Positions 16,801 to 24,355 of a stretch of DNA of 52,709 bases are shown here, in pieces. Numbering within the stretch: position 1 is the first letter of the stretch; each line of letters begins with the position of its first letter. The DNA lies in assembly GCA_020847635.1 (NCBI GenBank), contig JADLBQ010000031.1, forward strand, positions 1 to 52,709, in the 5' to 3' direction. The translations under genes and the position numbers were made by a program. This DNA is from Bacteroidia bacterium. GTDB lineage: Bacteria > Bacteroidota > Bacteroidia > AKYH767-A > OLB10. Below the pieces are notes generated by a model. The model made no database searches, had not been told where the DNA came from, and worked only from the letters and a program-made list of their open reading frames with translations.

Positions 16801-18638
16801 CTTACCTTTGGTCAAATGGTGCAACCAGTAAAAGCATAACTGTCAACACTTCCGGAACATATACAGTTACCGTAAGCAATGGAACAGCTACAGCTGTTTC
16901 AACTCCGGTTTCAGTTACTGTTTCTCCGCTTCCTGTTGTTACCATTACAGCTAATGGATCAACCAGTTTTTGTCCGGGAGGCAGTGTGCTGCTCTCAGCA
17001 AATTCGGCTCAGAGCTATTTATGGTTGCCTGGCGGGCAAACTACCCAATCACTAACTGTCATATCAGCAGGTTCCTATTCTGTGAGAATAACTGATAATA
17101 ATGGATGTTCAAATACTTCATCGCCAACGGTTGTCTCACTTGCCTCTACACCTGCAGCAACGATAACAGCATCCGGCCCAACTTCCTTTTGTCAGGGAGG
17201 AAGTGTCAGTTTAACAGCATCTTCGGGTTCTTCATATCTCTGGAGTAACGGAGCAACAACCAAGATAATTTCAGTAAATTCTCCAGGTAGCTATACGGTA
17301 AGGGTTACCGGAAGCAATGGCTGCTCAGCTACATCAAATGCAACTCAGATTACAGTTCAAACTTTACCTGCTGCATCCATATCAGCTAATGGACCTCTTA
17401 ACTTTTCTCAAGGTGGCAGTGTAATATTAACGGCTAGTAATGGCTCGTCTTATCTGTGGAGTCCGGGCAATCAGACCACCCAATCAATTACAGTCACTGC
17501 TTCTGGCTCATATACTGTAAGGGTAACAGGAAGCAATGGCTGTTCGGCAACATCTTCACCAGCTGTAGTGACGGTTACCAGTGGAACAACATTAGCTATA
17601 ATGCCAAGTGGACCAACAACTTTCTGTAGTGGGGGAAATGTAACTTTATCTGTCCAGGCCGGTACTTCCTATTTATGGTCAACAGGAGCAACATCACAAT
17701 CCATAGTAGTATCTGCTTCCGGAACCTATTCTGCAACCGTTTACTCAGGTTCTGGATCGCTACCTGCAGGGCCTATCACAATAACTGTTAATCCTATACC
17801 AACGGCAACAATAGCAGCAAGCGGGCCAACGACATTCTGTAATGGATCTTCTGTTTTGCTGACAGCCAGCCCAGGAGCTACCTATTTATGGACACCAGGA
17901 GGGCAAACTTCACAATCCATTTCAGTTTCATCTTCAGGTAGCTATTCTGTAAGAGTAACTAATAGTTATGGTTGCTCTGCTACCTCTGCAGTAACTAAGG
18001 TAACTGTTAATAACTGTACTGCCTGTAATGCCCCAACCGGACTTTATACAACTGATGTTAAATCCAACTCTGCTGTTCTAAACTGGACTCCGGTTGTGGG
18101 GGTTAATAACTATCAGGTTAAAATCATAACTGTTAGCACCGGATATACATACACAACTGGTTTGTTTAGCGGATCATTGTCCAGCCTGACCATTGGAGCT
18201 GCACCAAATACAAGATACCGATGGAGAATCCGGTCTTACTGCAATGGACAGTATAGTCGTTGGTCACAATTTAATGTGTTTACTACTCCATCTTTAAAAA
18301 GTATAGCCCAACCGCTTGTTGAAGAATCCGAGAGTTTGAATCTGATTATTGACAGAGATCCTGCTATCAGTGAAGAAACAGAACAGCAGGTATTAGTTCT
18401 TTATCCAAATCCGGTTTCAAATCATCAGTTTAGAATAGAATGGACATCCGATTCAGAAACAAATGGAAGCATCATAATCCGAGATTATACAGGAAGAGTC
18501 ATTTATAGAAAGGAAATTCCTGTTGTTAAAGAGTGGAATTCTTACGATATTAAGCTGCCGGACTGTAAACCGGGTGCTTATTTTCTTCAGTTAATCACTG
18601 ATCGTAAAAATCATTTTGCTAGATTTATAGCTCAATAA
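13875..18638 (+). CDS. Giant multidomain T9SS cargo A: LamG-like, barrel-like catalytic core, CBM-like, six Ig repeats, FN3, sorting domain
   Basis: 1,587 residues from ATG 13875, chosen because a signal peptide follows (cleavage near SNA-Q, ~31). In order: LamG-like jelly roll (~37-256, ending WHHMVFKF...ELWVDGQ); a ~500-residue core (~282-790) that I cannot assign but which has NENGE (Glu466), VVESRKYE (Glu586) and GAEFYY (Glu633), compatible with a glycoside-hydrolase TIM barrel; a CBM6/35-like domain (~798-934, EAENFD start, EIDKISL end); six Ig-like repeats (~952-1380); one FN3 (~1383-1473); a type A T9SS domain (~1507-1587, VLYPNP). Probably an exported, surface-attached polysaccharide-acting enzyme; the enzymatic role is inference. 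The next gene is a paralogue. A strong terminator follows. Confidence 0.85.
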   Translation: MIKLSHYLKLLGKSIFFLAASLSLSIDSNAQNYYPRSYWTFDNPANVFSDSMGVFNMDPNYYQSGYVIGNNSNGNGVGKFLTLNTTSGYIRLGQLPTDSAFTIEFLFRPGYTFKETRFFYRLDGAITATINYPYINFNTTHRSNSGSYISDELRIDLTGIGRKSYGYYVDGNWHHMVFKFNSNNGIKELWVDGQCPAGFSKTVSPTGYFPNTSSVNRDVLLNATIPYIKYFGDYDEMAFYSYGLPAHMIYKHYLDFIAHKHYTFGNTTLTVPTPASVSGSIDPSEFPPGHPNVTVSVLDQLKSFPVPRYKQGHNLLPNFNWIDPLYTSSYMQPGVSTNQSVNNSITLQTELVRKFNYMIYLGYSGSAWGDAWIDLANQNPSWKASTTVLRAQIVNPLVFSQSLPNDHYLQNSNGQFINENGVVTSQKIWRPTAPTSSYVNDGKTVRNNLTAAFVGRLTRPIDFVNENGEVFPQILNTALAMDPAVTAAKNASGLGWEEFLGKKYMEHSTIPYRDQFMNLSIFNSNTKFSEYRIDGHRTYQFRYEQSRLINTPINGKRYSTLDFYVKNPYNWRYWSGPWHGWQWVVESRKYELALGDSLFSPFVSAGWDADNETHVRPAQYLGLMKCLGMMGAEFYYPAYFNTASSYQPPNPPPNDPKEYIWQNIIPSYAQGITSRYENLLRNGILLEGDVPNDPYNPQWNAYNFWTGDLRKIVVIRKDRTKKLFAITGTIQPNSNMAGNAEIESTATITLEGQTLKFKVRRQGSTYIYDNSSPSAPVFYQLDEWHQFQHPYYWTKDLNVEAENFDLAGNGAVIKTSVPSGTPSGDYTNFTSYVSFNSVAELTYNVEPRGTSTSNYYLWVRARSKDGTPTGFTVTMDGGNVKTFDCINDTTWVWYRFTNTNAAVVYTSLSLQNHVLRITPSNLKIEIDKISLITNSSSFYNGNPAPCSGATATISASGPLSFCQGGSVTLTASQGTSYLWSNGATSKSITVNTSGTYTVTVSNGTATAVSTPVSVTVSPLPVVTITANGSTSFCPGGSVLLSANSAQSYLWLPGGQTTQSLTVISAGSYSVRITDNNGCSNTSSPTVVSLASTPAATITASGPTSFCQGGSVSLTASSGSSYLWSNGATTKIISVNSPGSYTVRVTGSNGCSATSNATQITVQTLPAASISANGPLNFSQGGSVILTASNGSSYLWSPGNQTTQSITVTASGSYTVRVTGSNGCSATSSPAVVTVTSGTTLAIMPSGPTTFCSGGNVTLSVQAGTSYLWSTGATSQSIVVSASGTYSATVYSGSGSLPAGPITITVNPIPTATIAASGPTTFCNGSSVLLTASPGATYLWTPGGQTSQSISVSSSGSYSVRVTNSYGCSATSAVTKVTVNNCTACNAPTGLYTTDVKSNSAVLNWTPVVGVNNYQVKIITVSTGYTYTTGLFSGSLSSLTIGAAPNTRYRWRIRSYCNGQYSRWSQFNVFTTPSLKSIAQPLVEESESLNLIIDRDPAISEETEQQVLVLYPNPVSNHQFRIEWTSDSETNGSIIIRDYTGRVIYRKEIPVVKEWNSYDIKLPDCKPGAYFLQLITDRKNHFARFIAQ
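16728..18012 (+). repeat. Six tandem Ig-like repeats (71-73 codons each) in giant protein A
   Basis: Repeat starts at 16728, 16941, 17160, 17376, 17595 and 17808, a 213-219-nt period. Each unit follows the pattern I-x-A-x-G-x-T-x-FC-x-GG-S-V-x-L-T-A, then SYLWS/TxG, TTQSI, GSY-V-V, NGCSAT. The nucleotide similarity between units makes this region prone to recombination and to assembly collapse. Confidence 0.85.
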
Positions 18639-18656
18639 GCTACAGCAGGTGATTAG

Positions 18657-18690
18657 AACGGGTGTCTGAGTATGACACCCGTTTTTTTTT
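18657..18690 (+). terminator. Strong Rho-independent terminator after giant gene A
   Basis: Perfect 10-bp stem AACGGGTGTC / GACACCCGTT with a 7-nt TGAGTAT loop, running into nine T residues. It sits 19 nt after the stop codon, so the two giant genes should be separate transcripts. Confidence 0.9.
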
Positions 18691-18831
18691 AGCCGATAAT
18701 TATTTCAATTTACTAATCACTCGTTTAATTTCTTGCACTGGGAATCAAGGGCAAAAGAAGGTTATTACTAATTATGATGCTGGTTAGGATTCAAAAGGTC
18801 TCCCTTTAAAGATATTCTTACATATGAAACA

Positions 18832-18862
18832 TTGTGGAAGATAAAGAATAACTATAAGTTTA
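18832..18862 (+). promoter_or_regulatory. Weak promoter candidate for giant gene B
   Basis: TTG, 20 nt, then TAAGTTTA, one mismatch (last base) from the Bacteroidota TTG-N19/20-TAnnTTTG consensus. It would give a leader of about 120 nt. In such AT-rich sequence a chance match is possible. Confidence 0.25.
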
Positions 18863-18992
18863 AAATACCGTTTTATTGTTGGTGTGTGTTTTACTTCATC
18901 ACTAACAATAAATTCTGATTCTCACATCAACTTAAGCAAATCCAAGTCCAAACTTCAATTCTGTTAGAAATCTGTAAGAAAGAAAAATAAAA

Positions 18993-21734
18993 ATGACAAA
19001 ATCTTCAACAAATAAAATCATGATGAATAGCTACAAATCTAAACGAATGAATCTTCAATTACTTTACAGGGCTGGTTTGACAATCAGTTTTCTTCTGGCA
19101 GCTCTGTTTTTTTCAACTGTCAGAATTGTGAATGGACAGATTGTAAGACCAGTCAGGTATTATACCTTTAATGGGAATAATCCTTCTGTTGATTCTGTCA
19201 GTAGTGTTAATTTAAACATAACCGCCTATGGCGGTACTGCTTCCCATTTAACCGGTGGTCTGGTTGGTAAGTATATTAGTCTGAAGACATCTGGTAACCT
19301 GATAGACGGAGGAACCTTATTGCTTGATACCGCTCTGACAATCGAGTTCCTGTTCAGAAGTGGCAATTCACCAGGAAATAATGTTAATTCCACGACCTTC
19401 TTCAGAAGGGGAGATGGTGTATTTGATATTCAGTTTGCTTATCCGAATTTTTATTTTAAAACCTATTATAAGAGTAGTTCAGGATCGTATGTACTGGATG
19501 AAATGACAGTGACGTTAGACGGAGTTGGCCGTAAATCGTACGGTTATTACACCGATGGTAACTGGCATCACCTGGTCTTTCGATTTAGCGGAAACTCCGG
19601 GAAAAAAGAAATTTGGGTTGATGGACAGCTTCCAAATGGTTTCAGCAAGACTGTTGCAACAGGGTATTTTGAAAATCCTTCTAATGGGAACAGAACATTT
19701 TATGTAAATCACATGGTTCCTTATCAGAAAATTCTGGGCGATTTGGATGAATTGGCAGTTTATAATTATGGAATTCCTGCTGCATTGATTTATAAACATT
19801 ATACTCAGGCTCAGCAGGGACTACCGTATAGTTTTACAAACGATTATTTAGGGACTTTGCCTGCACCATCTCCGGTAACAGCTGGAATTGATATCAATGA
19901 ATTCCCGATTGGGCATCCAAACCCGACTGAATCTGCAACTGATCAGCTTAGGCATTATCCATCTCCCCGGTTTAAACCGGGTCATACCATGTATCCTAAT
20001 TTTCAATGGATTGATCCGCACTATTTTGCAAGCCGCTTACAACCGGGTATCAGTGATGCTGTTGCTATCCAGAACAGTATCAACATTCAGACCGAGCTTG
20101 CTCAAACTTATAATTACATGCTGTATATCGGTGGAGATGCAAATTTTAATTCTGCATGGAAGAACCTGGCTAATCAAAACCCCCAATGGAAGGTAGGTAT
20201 GATTACACTGCGTGCTCAGATTCCTACTAAGTTGTGGAGTCAAAGCCTTCCAAACGATCATTACCTGCAAAATTCAAATGGACAATATCTAAATGCTAAC
20301 GGGACCGTTCAGAATGGTAAGTTCTGGCGACCAACCGCTCCATTATCCTCCTTTTCATCAGATGGTTCAACAATGAAGAGCAGAGTACAAAGCGCTATTT
20401 CAGGATTAAACCGGCCTCTTGATTTGATCAATGAAAATGGAGAAGTGTTTTATTTGTATCAGAATAGCGCAATGGCATTAGACCCGGTTGTTACAGCTGC
20501 TAAAAATGCATCAGGACTGGGATGGCAGGAATTTTTAGGATCTAAAGTTGCCGAAAATGAAATTGCTTACCGCGATGCCATATTGAGTTTACCTCAATTA
20601 GCGAATACCGCATTCTCTGAATATCGGATTGACGGCCAGCGTGACTGGAGTTTCCGGTATGAGTATATGCGTAATGTTATGACCCCGATTAATGGAAGAC
20701 GTTATGCCACCTCTGATTTATATCCAAGATGGCCGTCTAACTGGAAAACATGGAGTGGTCCTTGGCACGGAATCAAATGGATGGTTGAATCTCGCCACTA
20801 CGAGATTCAGGCTGGCGACAAGTTGTTTTCTCCGTTTGTAGCAGCAGGTTGGGATGCTAATCCAGAAAATGATATTCGTCCGGCACAATGGATGGGTCTG
20901 TTAAAGTTGATGGGAATCCTGGGAGCTGAATTCTATTATGCAGGTTATTTTAATGAAGCCAGCAGCTATATGCCTCCTAATCCTCCTCCCAATGATCCAA
21001 AAGGCTATGCATGGCAGGCTGCTATTCCTGCATATGCTCAGGCAATAACAAGCAGATATGAAGACATTTTAAAGAATGGCAATGTACTGCCCGGAGATAT
21101 GATGAATGATTATGTGAGTCCTACCTGTCCGGGCTATCAGTTTTCTGCAGGTGACGTCAGAAAAGTAGTCATGGTACGTAAACTGGATAATGTTGAGCGC
21201 TATGCAATTAGCGGAACGATTCAGCCGAATACCAATATGATTGGGAATGTTGAACCGGAAGGTGATGCAATGATCAGTTTGAATAATCAGACTTTGAATT
21301 TTAAAATTCGTAAACAGGGGAGTACCTACATTTATGATAATTCTTCACCTTCAAATCCGATTTTTTATCAGTTAGATGCTTGGCATGAGGCTTCTCATCC
21401 CTCACGCTGGTCAGATGATTTTAATATTGAAGCAGAACTCTATGACAATTCTAATGTAACTTATAATCTGAAAACAACTGTTCCGGCTGGTACACAGGCT
21501 GGTGATTACCGAAATTTTACTACATGTATAACTTTCCCGAATAACCAGACTTCGTTTACACCTATTGAGTATCAGATTAATATTCGCAAAACTGCGCAGT
21601 CAACCATGTATTTCTGGGTCCATGCTCGTTCTCGCAGTGGTCAGACAGGAATGTCTGTTTCAATGGATAACGGTTCATCTAAGAATATTGGCTGTATAAA
21701 CGATACCAATTTGGTTTGGTACAGACTCGATTGA
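18993..21734 (+). CDS. Giant multidomain protein B, N-terminal part (ends at an in-frame TGA)
   Basis: 913 residues, then TGA at 21732-21734; the same frame continues to 24089. The signal peptide lies near residues 19-48 (LTISFLLAALFF..VNGQ), and ATGs at 19020, 19023 and 19047 are alternative starts. The LamG-like domain and the barrel-like core are collinear with paralogue A and share NENGE (Glu481), VESRHYE (Glu599), GAEFYY (Glu646), ASSYMPPNPPPNDPK and QGSTYIYD. The stop falls inside the CBM-like domain, just before its final strands. The product as read would lack the Ig repeats and the sorting signal, so it could not be attached by T9SS. Whether this is a real nonsense mutation, readthrough or a sequence error cannot be decided here. 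Confidence 0.8.
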   Translation: MTKSSTNKIMMNSYKSKRMNLQLLYRAGLTISFLLAALFFSTVRIVNGQIVRPVRYYTFNGNNPSVDSVSSVNLNITAYGGTASHLTGGLVGKYISLKTSGNLIDGGTLLLDTALTIEFLFRSGNSPGNNVNSTTFFRRGDGVFDIQFAYPNFYFKTYYKSSSGSYVLDEMTVTLDGVGRKSYGYYTDGNWHHLVFRFSGNSGKKEIWVDGQLPNGFSKTVATGYFENPSNGNRTFYVNHMVPYQKILGDLDELAVYNYGIPAALIYKHYTQAQQGLPYSFTNDYLGTLPAPSPVTAGIDINEFPIGHPNPTESATDQLRHYPSPRFKPGHTMYPNFQWIDPHYFASRLQPGISDAVAIQNSINIQTELAQTYNYMLYIGGDANFNSAWKNLANQNPQWKVGMITLRAQIPTKLWSQSLPNDHYLQNSNGQYLNANGTVQNGKFWRPTAPLSSFSSDGSTMKSRVQSAISGLNRPLDLINENGEVFYLYQNSAMALDPVVTAAKNASGLGWQEFLGSKVAENEIAYRDAILSLPQLANTAFSEYRIDGQRDWSFRYEYMRNVMTPINGRRYATSDLYPRWPSNWKTWSGPWHGIKWMVESRHYEIQAGDKLFSPFVAAGWDANPENDIRPAQWMGLLKLMGILGAEFYYAGYFNEASSYMPPNPPPNDPKGYAWQAAIPAYAQAITSRYEDILKNGNVLPGDMMNDYVSPTCPGYQFSAGDVRKVVMVRKLDNVERYAISGTIQPNTNMIGNVEPEGDAMISLNNQTLNFKIRKQGSTYIYDNSSPSNPIFYQLDAWHEASHPSRWSDDFNIEAELYDNSNVTYNLKTTVPAGTQAGDYRNFTTCITFPNNQTSFTPIEYQINIRKTAQSTMYFWVHARSRSGQTGMSVSMDNGSSKNIGCINDTNLVWYRLD

Positions 21735-21764
21735 TGTACACAGCAACCCATATTATTTAATTCA

Positions 21765-24089
21765 TTGAGTGTTGGTAGTCATACTTTGAGAATTACACCG
21801 TCAAACAGTATGCTAGAAATTGATAAGATTGTTTTAGCAGTAAGTCTGTCTACCGGATTCTCACCACAAGGTGCCAATTGTAATGCTGGTGGCTCAGCAA
21901 TTATTTCTGCAAACGGTCCAACCTCATTCTGTCAGGGAGGAAGTGTGATGCTTACTGCTTCAGCAGGCACTTCCTATCTGTGGTCAACCGGAGCAACCAC
22001 CCAGTCAATCAATGTAAATTCAACTGGTAATTATGTTGTGACTGTTCAGAATGGTTCCTCATGTGCAGGAGTATCAGCACCTCTTACTGTTACTGTATCA
22101 TCCTCACCGGCAGCCTCAATTACAGCAAATGGCCCGACCAGTTTCTGTCAGGGTGGCAGTGTAACACTTACGGCATCTTCAGGGAGTTCCTATTTATGGT
22201 CAAATGGTGCTACCAGCCAGTCAATTTCAGTATCGACTACCGGCAATTATTCAGTACGGGTATCTGTATCTTCAGGTTGTTCGGCAGTTTCAATTCCTGA
22301 AACTGTAGTGGTGCATGTACCCTCAACACCTGTCATTTCAACCTCTGGCTCAACAACTTTAAATCCGGGTCAAACGGTAATGCTTACTTCATCACCTGCA
22401 GTTTCATATTTATGGACTCCCGGAAGTGCAATAACACAGTCAATAACAGTAGGTGCAGCTGGAAGTTATTCGGTGAAAACAACAGATGTGAATGGATGTG
22501 AAGCTACGTCTGCTTCAGTAAATGTTCAGGTAAACCAGGCTATCCCGGTTTTAATTACAGTTTCAGGAAATACAAGTTTTTGCCAGGGCGATTCCGTACA
22601 GCTTACTGCTTCTCCGGGGTTCACTTATTTGTGGCTACCCGGCCTGCAAATGACTCAGTCTATCTATGTAAAAGAATCAGGAACATATACTGTTCAGGCT
22701 TCCAATGGTACATCGGCACAGGTAACAGTCAGTGTGTTTGACAGACCTATGAAGCCTGAAATTACGTATTCATACATTCCAAATTCAGCCTACCAGCTAA
22801 CCGCTTATGAACCTTCTGCAGTTTCTTATTATTGGTCAACAGGTTCAACTCAGCCAACGATTACAGTTTCATCAGCGCAGACAGTTTCTGTAACTGCATT
22901 TGCATCCTCAGGTTGTATAAGTGCTGCTGCTTCCATATCTGTGCCGGCTCCGGTTTCAAAATATTGCGGAACACCCACTATGCTGACAGCATTCAACATC
23001 ATTGATAATGCAGCCACTCTTGCCTGGAATCCTGCAATAACTGCAGATTCGTTCTATATTTATTACTCAGTTGCAGGACAAAGCATGAACAATGTAGCTA
23101 TTGTAAGCGGAAATTTATCCTCTGTAAGAATTGACGGACTGAATCCCGGAACAACCTATAATTGGTTTGTAAAAGCAGTATGCTCAGGTTCAAATCCAGG
23201 AAGCAATGTCAGTTCATTTACAACTTTATCAGGTCCTCTTTCATGCTCATCAACTCCCGTTAATCCAATAACAGCAGAAGTTTTCGAGCGTAATGTAAAG
23301 CTTAGCTGGTATCAGACATCTGCCCAGAAATACAGAATCAGATTTAAGGCTGTTAATTCCCAAAGCTATTCATACAAGTATATCAGTGCTGTATATAATC
23401 CGGATTATGCTTTTTTGGTAAACCTGTTGCCGGCAACTACTTACGAATGGGCTATTCAGGGAATTTGTAATGGAACTAAAACAGCATTCTCAAAGAAGAT
23501 GTACTTTACAACATTTGCGTTATGTCCGTTTCCAGCCCCGGTTCTGATTCAGGATATCACACATAAACATGCTATGGTATTGTGGGATGGTAATAGTGCA
23601 GCCGATACATTGATTATCCATTATGGTATTGTAAGCCCCTCCAGTATCAAACGTTATAAGAAGGTAGTTCAGGCTGGCAGTTTTGGTAAAACCAGCTTGA
23701 ATAATTTGGATCCTGAAACTGATTACTGGCTGATTCTTCGTTCGAAATGTTCTTATGGCGGCCGTTCTGATTGGTCAGATACGCTTTATTTTAAAACTTT
23801 GGCAGCACCTGTACCTCGCAGCATTGAACCAGATAATGCGATGCAGTTGAATCTATATCCGAATCCGGCACGTAATACCGTAACTTATGCATTTGTCGCA
23901 GAGAAGGAGGCTCCGGTTCGAATCCGTATCAGTGATATGGCTGGTCGTGAATTGTTTGTCAAAGAAGCGAGTGCCTATCAGGGTGAAAACTCAGGACAAT
24001 TGGATGTTTCAACATTTGCTTCAGGTATTTATATCGTGATTGTTGAGCAGGGTTCTATATCCGGACGTTTTAGGTTAAATGTCCGTTAA
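21765..24089 (+). CDS. Giant multidomain protein B, C-terminal part (Ig repeats, three FN3, T9SS sorting domain)
   Basis: Read from the first possible start codon (TTG 21765) after the in-frame TGA; 774 residues, the same frame as the preceding ORF, with the 10 codons between also open. It begins inside the CBM-like domain (SHTLRITPS..LEIDKI) and has no signal peptide, so alone it would be a cytoplasmic fragment. Then come five Ig-like repeats (the fifth degenerate), three FN3 domains (starting SKYCGTPT, PLSCSSTP, CPFPAPV) and a type A T9SS domain (LNLYPNPARN to the end). It is best treated as the second half of one gene covering 18993-24089. Paralogue A has six Ig and one FN3, so the two differ in linker modules. 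A terminator follows at 24109. Confidence 0.75.
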   Translation: MSVGSHTLRITPSNSMLEIDKIVLAVSLSTGFSPQGANCNAGGSAIISANGPTSFCQGGSVMLTASAGTSYLWSTGATTQSINVNSTGNYVVTVQNGSSCAGVSAPLTVTVSSSPAASITANGPTSFCQGGSVTLTASSGSSYLWSNGATSQSISVSTTGNYSVRVSVSSGCSAVSIPETVVVHVPSTPVISTSGSTTLNPGQTVMLTSSPAVSYLWTPGSAITQSITVGAAGSYSVKTTDVNGCEATSASVNVQVNQAIPVLITVSGNTSFCQGDSVQLTASPGFTYLWLPGLQMTQSIYVKESGTYTVQASNGTSAQVTVSVFDRPMKPEITYSYIPNSAYQLTAYEPSAVSYYWSTGSTQPTITVSSAQTVSVTAFASSGCISAAASISVPAPVSKYCGTPTMLTAFNIIDNAATLAWNPAITADSFYIYYSVAGQSMNNVAIVSGNLSSVRIDGLNPGTTYNWFVKAVCSGSNPGSNVSSFTTLSGPLSCSSTPVNPITAEVFERNVKLSWYQTSAQKYRIRFKAVNSQSYSYKYISAVYNPDYAFLVNLLPATTYEWAIQGICNGTKTAFSKKMYFTTFALCPFPAPVLIQDITHKHAMVLWDGNSAADTLIIHYGIVSPSSIKRYKKVVQAGSFGKTSLNNLDPETDYWLILRSKCSYGGRSDWSDTLYFKTLAAPVPRSIEPDNAMQLNLYPNPARNTVTYAFVAEKEAPVRIRISDMAGRELFVKEASAYQGENSGQLDVSTFASGIYIVIVEQGSISGRFRLNVR
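21900..22965 (+). repeat. Five tandem Ig-like repeats in giant protein B
   Basis: Repeat starts near 21900, 22119, 22335, 22554 and 22761 (207-219 nt apart). The first two units are very close to those of paralogue A (FCQGGSV, SYLWSNGAT). The third lacks the FC cysteine, and the fifth is degenerate and keeps only the YYWSTGST core. Confidence 0.8.
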
Positions 24090-24108
24090 GATAAGTTTTG
24101 GTTTGAAT

Positions 24109-24146
24109 AAAACCGTTCTGTTAATTACAGAGCGGTTTTGTTTTTT
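24109..24146 (+). terminator. Rho-independent terminator after giant gene B
   Basis: 13-bp stem AAAACCGTTCTGT / ACAGAGCGGTTTT with a single G-T wobble, 5-nt TAATT loop and a GTTTTTT tail. It begins 20 nt after the stop. Confidence 0.85.
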
Positions 24147-24293
24147 AAGCAAATTTTTGTTCTGAAGATACGAGTGAATTCAAGGTTGAGATGTAATGAG
24201 TTCTTTCTGCCTTTAATTTGAATATGTATAACAGATCCGGGTCGAATCTCAGTAAAAGAAAGCAAGAGAAGAAACTTCATTATTTACTATAAG

Positions 24294-24324
24294 TTGGGCA
24301 CCAACTCAAAATACTTTACATTCG
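24294..24324 (+). promoter_or_regulatory. Probable promoter of the POT transporter gene
   Basis: TTG (24294-24296), 20 nt, then TACATTCG (24317-24324), one mismatch from TAnnTTTG. The spacing is right for the Bacteroidota primary sigma factor and gives a leader of about 25 nt before the ATG at 24356. Confidence 0.4.
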
Positions 24325-24355
24325 CCCGCATAACAAATAATAATCAATCGTATAT

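Larger units (their letters stand above)
18639..18992. other. Intergenic region between the two giant paralogues
   Basis: 354 bases, AT-rich after the terminator at 18657-18690. No gene is supported. It contains one weak promoter candidate (18832-18862) and no repeat shared with the region upstream of the first paralogue that I can see. Confidence 0.6.

Noticed and set aside
16728-18012. Tandem repeats that might suggest CRISPR or a satellite array
   Set aside because: The ~216-nt period is in frame inside a long CDS, units diverge mostly at synonymous sites, and they encode Ig-like domains.
21732-21734. TGA as selenocysteine or a reassigned codon
   Set aside because: Many clear genes here end in TGA (for example at 1382, 10829, 39275, 52226), Trp is read from TGG, no SECIS-like hairpin follows, and paralogue A has no Cys at this position.
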